Shown here piece after piece: positions 1-5,183 of a stretch of DNA of 6,593 nt; the stretch's first letter is position 1, and every line of letters begins with the position of its first letter. The stretch covers positions 1-6,593 of the forward strand of contig CAZOCP010000031.1 of the NCBI GenBank assembly GCA_964578345.1. The letters are read 5' to 3'. The DNA is from VGKP01 sp964578345. GTDB taxonomy: Archaea > Nanobdellota > Nanobdellia > Pacearchaeales > GW2011-AR1. The position numbers were made by a program, and so were the translations under genes. The notes below the pieces were generated by a model. It was not told the DNA's origin and did no database searches. It worked only from the letters and a program-made list of their open reading frames with translations.

Positions 1-15
1 TTTCCAATTCTTGAC

Positions 16-56
16 TGCCATCGAGGACAAGAGTCCTCGAGGTTTAAGCCGAGGCA
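16..56 (-). repeat. Three-way-junction palindromic element, copy 1 (minus orientation)
   Basis: A GC-rich structured element just upstream of the first small gene. The outer arms TGCC (16-19) and GGCA (53-56) pair. Inside are a perfect 8-bp hairpin (21-28 with 33-40, loop AAGA) and the segment GGTTTAAGCC (41-50). Read on the minus strand the order is arm, GGCTTAAACC, long hairpin, single T, arm, which is the same order as the copies at 2335-2390, 2392-2450 and 6536-6575. The outer stem is short (4 bp). The long hairpin is unambiguous; membership in the family is an inference from the shared order of parts. A local alternative pairing (35-39 with 50-54) also exists. Confidence 0.6.
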
Positions 57-65
57 TATTCGCAT

Positions 66-290
66 ATGATGGACGAACATCCCTATATGCATAAATACAT
101 GGAAGAAATCAAAGAAACGTTGCAAAAACCAGATAGAATAAATTCTTACTCTTTTGATAAAAATATTCAGTATTTTTATAAAGGTTACAAGCACATAGAC
201 AAACCAAACAAATTTGTACTTGTAATAGTGAAATACTTAAACGGAGAAGGATACATTATATCAGCGTACTTGGAGACTAAAATAAAATGA
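66..290 (+). CDS. Small DUF4258-like protein, possible toxin of a toxin-antitoxin pair
   Basis: A 74-aa soluble basic protein. It opens with an HPYM motif (residues 5-8) and a predicted helix (about 8-20), then PDRI (about 23-26), a Tyr-rich stretch with FYKGYK, and two strands FVLVIVKYL and GYIISAYL before the C-terminal ETKIK. This order (His near a helix, Pro-Asp, 'Y.K', a hydrophobic strand, 'I.AY') recalls the DUF4258/PBECR group of small RelE- or barnase-like nucleases, often found beside DUF2283 genes. The assignment is from pattern memory only. The ATG of the next gene overlaps the stop codon (ATGA), so the two are probably translated together. The start is uncertain: there are two consecutive ATGs (66, 69), the frame upstream is closed by stops, and relatives as I recall them have more residues before the His-Pro, so the 5' end may have been lost next to the palindromic element at 16-56. 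No transmembrane segment is seen. Confidence 0.6.
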   Translation: MMDEHPYMHKYMEEIKETLQKPDRINSYSFDKNIQYFYKGYKHIDKPNKFVLVIVKYLNGEGYIISAYLETKIK

Positions 291-541
291 AAGAACATAA
301 AACCTATGATGTATATTATGATGAAGAAGCTGATTTCTTGGAGGTATCCTTCGAAGAGCCAGCGAAATTAGGAACAACTGAAGAAATACAAGAAGGGGTT
401 TTTGTAACTAGGGATGCAAAAACTGAAAGAGTTGTGAATGTTGGTATTTTATCCTTTAAGAAAAGAGTTGAACTTCTTAAAAAAGTGTTGGCTTCCTTAA
501 ACAAAAGGCTTCCGATAGAAATAAATGTTCCTTCAAATTAA
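287..541 (+). CDS. DUF2283 family protein, probable antitoxin partner
   Basis: An 84-aa protein with the DUF2283 signature: an N-terminal strand 'YDVYYDEEADFLEVSF' (residues 7-22), an acidic turn, then 'EEIQEGVFVTRDAKTERVVNVGILSF' with the typical alternation 'G..V..D..G.vVgIeil', followed by a short helix KKRVELLKKVLASLNK. The C-terminus (LPIEINVPSN) is a tail. The length is close to the usual 60-90 aa. The gene overlaps the preceding 74-aa gene by 4 nt, so the two are likely co-translated. DUF2283 proteins are frequently encoded next to small DUF4258-type proteins and are thought to act as antitoxins, but their biochemistry is poorly defined. The family call is confident; the antitoxin role is inferred from the pairing. 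Confidence 0.75.
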   Translation: MKEHKTYDVYYDEEADFLEVSFEEPAKLGTTEEIQEGVFVTRDAKTERVVNVGILSFKKRVELLKKVLASLNKRLPIEINVPSN

Positions 542-544
542 TTC

Positions 545-614
545 GCGCAGAGCTTGCTTTATCCATAGCAGGGATCCGTTCGTTACTAGTTTCTCGCTTA
601 GGTTATGTCTGCGC
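545..614. other. Structured convergent intergenic segment closed by a 7-bp stem
   Basis: This segment lies in the 96-nt gap between the convergent DUF2283 gene and gltX. GCGCAGA (545-551) pairs perfectly with TCTGCGC (608-614). Inside, CTTGCT (553-558) pairs with AGCAGG (567-572) with one G.T pair and an 8-nt loop; 573-607 shows no strong pairing. It is more GC-rich than its surroundings. It could be the transcript end of either gene, a small structured RNA, or a diverged relative of the three-way-junction elements. On the minus strand the inner hairpin sits one base before the 3' arm, as in that family. It is not a tRNA, because no T-arm or anticodon arm fits. Confidence 0.45.
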
Positions 615-637
615 CAAGAAATTTAGAATGGTCTGTT

Positions 638-2281
638 TTAAGAATGCGAAAACCAAAATTCATATACGCCTTTGCTGACGGCATCTAATCTAACAAATCC
701 AAATCTTTCAAATTGTATAATTTCCCCAATTTTTATTCCACTAATGTTTTCTTCTGCAACTCCTTTAATCCACTTCCCATTTCCCATTAAAACTTTTACC
801 GGAACTCCTTCTGAAACCCATTGAATCTTCGGCACATGTCTATTTTCAAGAGTTAAAAATTTTGATTTCTTATCCAATGAAATTGTGCACAGATTCATTA
901 ATCTGACTTCTTTTCCTTTTAGATTTTTTAAGTCTTCTCTTTGAATTAAGATGTCTTTACCTACAGCAATATTACGTGTTATAGATTGTGCAGGATGCAA
1001 TTTGGCTGTTGCTTCCTTTATTTTAGGCATTTTTGTAATATTTATTTTTATAGGGTTTTTTACGAAATAATATCTATGAACTACAGCATCCAATAATTTT
1101 CTGCTAATTGAGGCGATCATTGAGAACTCAATATGCACTTGTTTCTGGCTAAGCCCGAGCTGTTTTACTAATTCATCTAAAACCTCTTTTTTAATCCCTC
1201 TTCTGCGCAAGGCTCTTAATGTCACTAATCTTGGATCGTCCCATCCATGATACTCCCCAGCTTCTATTTTTTCTCTAATATCTCTGCCTTTAGTTTCTGC
1301 TCCTATTACTAAGAATCTGCCATATTGAACAACAGTTTGTTTTTGCAGGCCAAGCAGATTTTTAATATATTCATGCAGTTCTATTCTTACATCGAATTCG
1401 TTACTTCTTAAAACATGAGTCACTTTCATAATGCTATCTTCTATAGGATTGTAGAAATCATAAGTAGGCCAGGCACTGTATTCTTCATTATGCCTAAAAT
1501 GTTTTGTTTTTACTATTCTGAAAATAACCGGGTCTCGCATTACATGATTGACATGATTCATATCTCCTTTCAGCCGCAGCACGGCTTTACCTTCTTTATA
1601 TTTTCCTGCAAGAAAAGGTTTCCATAACTGCAAGGTTTCATCAACTGGTTGAGATCTGCATTCACATTCTTTTCCTTTATGTCTAAGTTTCTGCATTTGC
1701 TCCCTATCACAAAAACAAATATACGTATTTCCCTTTTTTATTAGCCTCTCTGCATATTGATACAATAGAGGAATATCGTCTGAAACATACCTTATTCCAT
1801 CTATATGAATTCCTAAATAATCTCTTATATCTTCTAATATACTGTCCACATACTCTTGAGATACTTTTTCAGGATTTGCGTCTTCAAATCTGAGCAGGCA
1901 TTTCCCATTATATTTCTTTGCATATTCATAATTAATTAAAAAAGATAAACCATGTCCAAGATGTAGATATTTAGACGGCTCTGGTGGAAGTCTCGTTATT
2001 ACAGTACCTGTTACATTCTGTAAGACAGGCAGTGTTTTTTCTTTTCCTACGTTTTCTTTTATCAATGATTTATACAACTCGAACTCTTTTTCACGCTTTT
2101 TCTCTGGTAGTTTATTAATTTCCTGTACTATTTTTTTAATTGAAGGCATTATTCTTTGAATGTCTTCCTTTGCCAGTCCATGCTGGAATAATTTAGGCAG
2201 TATTCTACCATATTCAGCTTTTCCAAATTCTAGAGAGTTCTTTAATGCATGAGCCTTTATTTCCTTTGAAAAGTCTTTCAT
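638..2281 (-). CDS. gltX: Glutamyl-tRNA synthetase, archaeal type
   Basis: A 547-aa class I aminoacyl-tRNA synthetase that ligates glutamate to tRNA with ATP in the cytosol. The archaeal enzyme is usually non-discriminating, and mis-charged Glu-tRNA(Gln) is then amidated by GatDE. Residues 1-90 are the helical N-terminal extension typical of archaeal/eukaryal GluRS. The catalytic Rossmann domain starts with PPEPS (99-103) and the HIGH-type motif HLGHG (107-111), then RFEDANPEKV (131-140). CFC (189-191) and CEC (206-208) form a likely zinc knuckle. Next come WPTYDF (271-276), HVLRSNEF (289-296), GWDDPRL (346-352) and TLRALRRRGI (354-363). Residues from about 400 form the beta-rich anticodon-binding region of the GluRS/GlnRS archaeal branch. 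The length matches archaeal GluRS (about 550 aa). An oddity is that the KMSKS-like loop reads ETKGRDI (329-335) instead of the usual Ser-Lys-Arg/Ser form. The ATG at 2281 is supported by a TATA-like box about 25 nt upstream, which suggests a leaderless mRNA. The coiled-coil gene lies upstream on the same strand, separated by two palindromic elements. Confidence 0.96.
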   Translation of the reverse strand: MKDFSKEIKAHALKNSLEFGKAEYGRILPKLFQHGLAKEDIQRIMPSIKKIVQEINKLPEKKREKEFELYKSLIKENVGKEKTLPVLQNVTGTVITRLPPEPSKYLHLGHGLSFLINYEYAKKYNGKCLLRFEDANPEKVSQEYVDSILEDIRDYLGIHIDGIRYVSDDIPLLYQYAERLIKKGNTYICFCDREQMQKLRHKGKECECRSQPVDETLQLWKPFLAGKYKEGKAVLRLKGDMNHVNHVMRDPVIFRIVKTKHFRHNEEYSAWPTYDFYNPIEDSIMKVTHVLRSNEFDVRIELHEYIKNLLGLQKQTVVQYGRFLVIGAETKGRDIREKIEAGEYHGWDDPRLVTLRALRRRGIKKEVLDELVKQLGLSQKQVHIEFSMIASISRKLLDAVVHRYYFVKNPIKINITKMPKIKEATAKLHPAQSITRNIAVGKDILIQREDLKNLKGKEVRLMNLCTISLDKKSKFLTLENRHVPKIQWVSEGVPVKVLMGNGKWIKGVAEENISGIKIGEIIQFERFGFVRLDAVSKGVYEFWFSHS

Positions 2282-2300
2282 ATTTATCTAAATAAAATTA

Positions 2301-2310
2301 ATTATTTAAG
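2301..2310 (-). promoter_or_regulatory. TATA-like box for gltX
   Basis: On the minus strand this reads CTTAAATAAT, preceded by purine-rich AAA as expected for a BRE. Its centre is about 25 nt from the gltX ATG (2281), so transcription would begin at or next to the start codon (leaderless mRNA). No Shine-Dalgarno sequence is seen. Confidence 0.6.
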
Positions 2311-2334
2311 TTTATCCTTATGATGATTATCTGT

Positions 2335-2390
2335 GATGTCAGAAATGCGGTTCAAACCGCGCCCTTTAGGGCGCTGCATTTCTGAGCATC
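2335..2390 (+). repeat. Three-way-junction palindromic element, copy 2a
   Basis: The best-formed copy. The outer arm GATGTCAGAAATGC (2335-2348) pairs over 14 bp with 2376-2390, interrupted only by one bulged G at 2386. Inside are GGTTCAAACC (2349-2358), which can close as a 4-bp stem with a tight loop, a perfect hairpin GCGCCC/GGGCGC around TTTA (2359-2374), and a single unpaired T (2375). It lies between the coiled-coil gene stop (2454) and the gltX TATA box, directly followed by copy 2b. It is strongly GC-rich in its core against AT-rich flanks. The CCCTTTAGGG hairpin recalls the subterminal hairpins of IS200/IS605-type elements, but no transposase is present, so the origin is an inference. 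Confidence 0.7.
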
Positions 2391-2391
2391 C

Positions 2392-2450
2392 AAAAAACGA
2401 GCGCCCGTCACAAACCTCGCCTTTTAAGGCGAGGTGGCGCATCGTTTTTT
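2392..2450 (+). repeat. Three-way-junction palindromic element, copy 2b
   Basis: In tandem with copy 2a. The outer arm AAAAAACGAGCGCC (2392-2405) pairs over 14 bp with 2436-2450, with one bulged A at 2441. Inside are an unpaired stretch ending ACAAA (2406-2414), a perfect 9-bp hairpin CCTCGCCTT/AAGGCGAGG around TT (2415-2434), and a single T (2435) before the closing arm. The order of parts matches copy 2a, although the first short hairpin has decayed. The arms carry runs of six A and seven T, so T-runs follow the stem on both strands. It could therefore also end transcription of the coiled-coil gene, whose stop is at 2454-2456. Confidence 0.65.
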
Positions 2451-2453
2451 TGA

Positions 2454-2849
2454 TTATGGAGTTTTTATGTTGTTTAGTTTTTCTGATAATCTTTCAATTT
2501 TATACTCTAAGTCTTCTATTTTTAGTTTTAATGTACTTATCTCATTAACAATATTTTTAGGCAAGGCATCAGCCTCCTGTGAAGGATTAGAAGAATTTTC
2601 TTGTAAATATGAGATGTTATTGTTTCCTGTGTTTGCAAGGCTGTCTAAAAATTCAAGCGGAGATGAATCTGCTAGTGAAGGATAAATCTGTGCAGGCTTA
2701 TTGGATGATGATACTTCTAAATTGTCTGCTTTTTTTTCGTTTTTCTCAGAATATTTTTCTTCTTTAATCTTTTTCAGGATACCTCTTTTCTGCAATAATG
2801 TATAGTCTATTATATCTACTCCAGAAGACCTTTTTCTTAATAACCCCAT
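2454..2849 (-). CDS. Small protein with basic N-terminus, disordered middle and C-terminal coiled coil; function unknown
   Basis: I do not recognise a named family. The reading frame opens at 2861 (135 aa), but I place the start at the fifth codon, ATG 2849 (131 aa), because the only good TATA-like box (2871-2880) is centred about 26 nt before it and only about 14 nt before 2861. The protein then begins MGLLRKRSSGVDIIDYTLLQ, a basic start followed by a hydrophobic 'VDIIDYTLLQKRGIL' segment that looks like a conserved binding motif. The middle (about residues 30-95) is rich in Lys, Glu, Ser and Asn and looks disordered. The last 30 residues form a regular heptad pattern (I108, L111, I115, L118, I122, L125, L129 in the longer numbering), a two-stranded coiled coil or a docking helix. 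There is no signal peptide or membrane segment. It is divergent from the 506-aa gene. A scaffold or adaptor role is possible but unproven. Confidence 0.75.
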   Translation of the reverse strand: MGLLRKRSSGVDIIDYTLLQKRGILKKIKEEKYSEKNEKKADNLEVSSSNKPAQIYPSLADSSPLEFLDSLANTGNNNISYLQENSSNPSQEADALPKNIVNEISTLKLKIEDLEYKIERLSEKLNNIKTP

Positions 2850-2870
2850 TTTTATATTCATGAATTGTTT

Positions 2871-2880
2871 TATTTAAAAG
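2871..2880 (-). promoter_or_regulatory. TATA-like box for the coiled-coil protein gene
   Basis: On the minus strand this reads CTTTTAAATA. The centre is about 26 nt from ATG 2849 but only about 14 nt from ATG 2861. Archaeal TATA boxes are centred about 26 nt before the transcription start, so this favours a leaderless start at 2849. Confidence 0.55.
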
Positions 2881-2893
2881 TATCTATAGCGAA

Positions 2894-2926
2894 GAACCTA
2901 AATATTTCCTCGTTGCTTTTAGGTTC
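2894..2926. repeat. 9-bp inverted repeat in the divergent promoter region
   Basis: GAACCTAAA (2894-2902) is the exact reverse complement of TTTAGGTTC (2918-2926), with a 15-nt spacer. It lies just upstream of the TATA-like box of the coiled-coil gene. It may be an operator or an RNA/DNA hairpin; no known motif is recognised. Confidence 0.5.
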
Positions 2927-2931
2927 CTCTA

Positions 2932-2967
2932 ATATAGTGGTGGAATTATTTTAGCCCACCACTATAT
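2932..2967. repeat. 12-bp inverted repeat upstream of the 506-aa gene
   Basis: ATATAGTGGTGG (2932-2943) is the exact reverse complement of CCACCACTATAT (2956-2967), with a 12-nt spacer. It sits about 25 nt upstream of the TATA-like box of the 506-aa gene, where an activator or repressor could bind. A perfect 12-bp match in AT-rich DNA is unlikely to be chance, but its role is unknown. Confidence 0.6.
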
Positions 2968-2990
2968 ATTGAAAAATAAATCAAGCAAAA

Positions 2991-3000
2991 GCTTAAATAA
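2991..3000 (+). promoter_or_regulatory. TATA-like box for the 506-aa gene
   Basis: GCTTAAATAA preceded by purine-rich CAAAA (BRE-like). The centre is about 22-23 nt from the ATG at 3018, which predicts a leaderless or near-leaderless mRNA. Confidence 0.6.
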
Positions 3001-3017
3001 ACCTTTCTTCTGATTTT

Positions 3018-4538
3018 ATGATAAATAAAAAGAGCATGACACTTAGTATTCATAATATAATTGCTGCAATAAATCCTGATATTTATTGTGATCCTTTAGT
3101 GAGAAGTGAAGTAAAATCTCTTGTTGTTAAGAAGGGGCATTTGGAAGCTGCAGAAAAAGCAAAAGCCAAGGACTCAGACTTTGTTGATTTCGACGAACTT
3201 TACTATAAAAACCCTTTTTCTTTGCAAGGATTTAAGAATCCAATTGAGAGGCACGAGTTAATATACGACTCTTCCAGCGAGAATTTAGAGCCCGTATACT
3301 TTTGGTTCATTGACAATTTTGATATGAAACAGGTTGATAAGGTTATTGATAATTTTGCTACATCTGCTGGGTCTGGCTTTTTCTCAGAGATAGGACAAAA
3401 ATCGACTCGTATGCAGGAGGAATCTATGAAGATATTTGGAGCTGTTAATCAAGTTATTAAGTCTATTTTAAGCATTATTTATGATTTGAAAGAGTTTAAA
3501 CTGCGTTTGGGGCTTTATGATAGACTAAAATCGAAGTATGAAGAAGAGAGAAAATCGGCTCTCCTTTCATTAAAACAAGTTTGGATTGATACGGTTGATT
3601 TTAAAAGAGGAAATACATCAGTTAAAATAATGTCTACGCAGTTTCAATATGTAACCATTATTGATGCATTTATGACTGCTGAATCTGTTAAGGATGTTGA
3701 AAAAATGGACATCAATGATAGAGTAAAGAGAATTCTTCTACAGAGAGTGGGAGAATTTTTTGCTTGGGTAGAAGAATCAGAAAGAGAGCTGAGAAAACGC
3801 TTTGAAGTTGAAAAAGTTTATTTAAAAAGCCAAGTCAGCGCAGTTAAGCTTTATTCAAGATGGATAAAACCTTATTTAAAGGCTGCAAGACAGTTAGAGC
3901 AGAGAGCTTCTGCAACAGCTTCTCTTGTTACAGCATTTAATACTACTTTATTTGAGCTTACTTTGCTTGGGCAGGGGGAATATAAAGTAGAAGATGATGT
4001 TGCCAAAGGAGATCTGCCTGAATTATTTAAAAAAGCAAAAAAAAGAAAGTATATTCCTGTTTTAATTGTTGAGTTAAAATTCAGAAGCATTCCCGAGAGA
4101 ATACAGCAAGGCGGCTATGGATTCCGAGGAAAGGCAGAGGCAACATTTACAAGCTATGCTTTAAATGAAGATGAAATTAAACTTCTTAAAGAACTTATGG
4201 AAAAAGATGATCTTGGAGATGCTTTTAAATTAGTTGAAGGATTAACTTCTGAGAGTTTAGAAAAACTCAACGATGATTTGAAAGAGTTTCTTGATGAGAA
4301 TAAAAATGAAGGGAAGAAAATGGATAATAGACCTGCAGGAGATAATCCCTTTAGTTCTTTATTTTCTTTATTTAAAAGAGAGAAAAAAGAAGAGAAAAAG
4401 AAAGATATTAGTTATATTGCACCTGATTCGAGTATTGAGAAAGTTATCCGTTCTCAAGCTATAATCAAAGCAAGGTATACATGCAGAAAGCTTTACGAAT
4501 TATATAAAAAAACCCATAATATGCCTTATTTTATCTAA
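3018..4538 (+). CDS. Conserved-looking 506-aa soluble protein, mostly helical; function unknown
   Basis: I do not recognise a family. The protein has no signal peptide, transmembrane segment, Walker motif, zinc cluster or obvious catalytic triad. Visible parts: an N-terminal region (about 1-90) with INPDIYCDP and YYKNPFSLQGFKNP; an aromatic segment PVYFWFIDNFDM (92-103); a Gly/Ser-rich turn ATSAGSGFF (114-122); long amphipathic helices (about 130-310) including charged coiled-coil-like stretches KSKYEEERKSALLSLKQVW and EESERELRKRFEVEKVYLKSQ; a beta segment YIPVLIVELKFRSIPERI (345-362) followed by QQGGYGFRGKAEATFTSYAL (363-382); helical 383-428; a Lys/Glu-rich flexible linker (about 429-465); and a C-terminal helix that ends KKTHNMPYFI. 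The mixture of long helices, a central beta part and a flexible linker suggests a structural or assembly protein rather than a small enzyme. The ATG at 3018 fits the TATA-like box at 2991-3000. It is followed, after 39 nt, by the disordered 200-aa gene, which has its own weak TATA box. Confidence 0.85.
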   Translation: MINKKSMTLSIHNIIAAINPDIYCDPLVRSEVKSLVVKKGHLEAAEKAKAKDSDFVDFDELYYKNPFSLQGFKNPIERHELIYDSSSENLEPVYFWFIDNFDMKQVDKVIDNFATSAGSGFFSEIGQKSTRMQEESMKIFGAVNQVIKSILSIIYDLKEFKLRLGLYDRLKSKYEEERKSALLSLKQVWIDTVDFKRGNTSVKIMSTQFQYVTIIDAFMTAESVKDVEKMDINDRVKRILLQRVGEFFAWVEESERELRKRFEVEKVYLKSQVSAVKLYSRWIKPYLKAARQLEQRASATASLVTAFNTTLFELTLLGQGEYKVEDDVAKGDLPELFKKAKKRKYIPVLIVELKFRSIPERIQQGGYGFRGKAEATFTSYALNEDEIKLLKELMEKDDLGDAFKLVEGLTSESLEKLNDDLKEFLDENKNEGKKMDNRPAGDNPFSSLFSLFKREKKEEKKKDISYIAPDSSIEKVIRSQAIIKARYTCRKLYELYKKTHNMPYFI

Positions 4539-4546
4539 CCGTAAAG

Positions 4547-4557
4547 TTGATATACTT
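4547..4557 (+). promoter_or_regulatory. Weak TATA-like box for the disordered 200-aa protein gene
   Basis: TTGATATACTT is centred about 26 nt before ATG 4578. It suggests that this gene and msrB can be transcribed independently of the 506-aa gene. The match is weaker than at the other genes of this window. Confidence 0.4.
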
Positions 4558-4577
4558 CTTGATATTTATCTTAGTTG

Positions 4578-5180
4578 ATGCCTAAGATAAGAAAAGTAAG
4601 AGATTTAAAACAAAAAATAAAAGAGATTCCTAAAGTAAAAGACCAGAAAAAAGAGTCTTTGGAAGAAGAGTTATCTGCAGCAGAAAAAGAAGAAATATTA
4701 AAAATACGCACTAGTTTAGATAATAAGAGTAGGTCTTCTGGCATAAGATTTACTCCGTTGTTAACTCCTGTTTTAGAAGATTCTGAGGAATTTGTCAGAG
4801 AGGAGCGTGTAAACAGAGAGCCTGTTAGAGAAAGGGATTCTCAGGAGGGAATTAATTACAGAACAATTCAAACCGGAGTTAATTACGCGACAGTTCAGGC
4901 TTCTTCTCCACAGAATAACTATCGGGCAGAACAGCAATCGCAGCAAACAATTAATCTTGAACATGAAAGAACTGCAAGGACGACTGTTAATCCAACTTTG
5001 TCTCAAAATGAGATTATTCCGAGAGAATTACGTCAGACAGACAATGAATTTTTTAGAGAGGCGCGAGCCCAGCGTGAAGAGATTTCCCAGAATAAAGATA
5101 AAGATGAAAGATATATGTATAGATCCCATGAGATTGAAGGAACCTCTGTTAATCAAAAAAGAAGACGCGATTTATTTTAA
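4578..5180 (+). CDS. Charged, intrinsically disordered 200-aa protein; function unknown
   Basis: No family is recognised. The composition is dominated by Arg, Glu, Lys, Gln, Asn, Ser and Thr with no hydrophobic core, no membrane segment and no cysteine, which points to an intrinsically disordered protein. The N-terminal part (about 1-50) is a Lys/Glu-rich helix-prone stretch. A short hydrophobic motif, IRFTPLLTPVLED, follows (about 56-68). Next is a tandem nine-residue repeat, GINYRTIQT/GVNYATVQA. The rest is Gln/Asn/Arg-rich, ending in the basic cluster KRRRDLF. A TTG three bases upstream of the ATG is also in frame; ATG 4578 is preferred from the TATA spacing and codon. It follows the 506-aa gene by 39 nt, and msrB begins 3 nt after its stop, so it is co-transcribed at least with msrB. 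It may be a flexible partner of the 506-aa protein, but only adjacency supports this. Confidence 0.75.
   Translation: MPKIRKVRDLKQKIKEIPKVKDQKKESLEEELSAAEKEEILKIRTSLDNKSRSSGIRFTPLLTPVLEDSEEFVREERVNREPVRERDSQEGINYRTIQTGVNYATVQASSPQNNYRAEQQSQQTINLEHERTARTTVNPTLSQNEIIPRELRQTDNEFFREARAQREEISQNKDKDERYMYRSHEIEGTSVNQKRRRDLF
4848..4901 (+). repeat. In-frame tandem duplication of 27 nt
   Basis: Units 4848-4874 and 4875-4901 encode GINYRTIQT and GVNYATVQA inside the disordered 200-aa protein. The codon differences are scattered through the units and the key residues (G, N, Y, T, Q) are kept, so the duplication is not recent and the motif may be selected. Confidence 0.7.
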
Positions 5181-5183
5181 AAT

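Noticed and set aside
545..614. tRNA-like segment with a 7-bp closing stem and a hairpin where a D-arm would be
   Set aside because: No 5-bp T-arm with TTCRANY loop and no 5-bp anticodon arm can be placed on either strand.
2347..2360. T-arm-like sequence GCGGTTCAAACCGC, suggesting a tRNA or tRNA fragment
   Set aside because: The loop is one base short of a T-loop, no acceptor, D or anticodon arm is nearby, and the segment is explained as the first hairpin of the palindromic element.
2320..2386. Possible C/D box guide RNA (ATGATGA near 2320, CTGA at 2382-2385)
   Set aside because: The CTGA is fully paired with TCAG at 2339-2342 in the long outer stem, and the spacing between boxes is filled by perfect hairpins, leaving no guide region.
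2392..2450. Simple bidirectional intrinsic terminator
   Set aside because: The T-runs fit, but the additional inner hairpin, the conserved T and the shared plan with three other segments are not explained by a terminator alone. Termination may be a secondary effect.
2333..2685. Short plus-strand open frames across the palindromic elements and the coiled-coil gene
   Set aside because: They run through hairpin DNA and antisense to a better supported gene, with no TATA box at archaeal spacing and hydrophobic, low-quality products.
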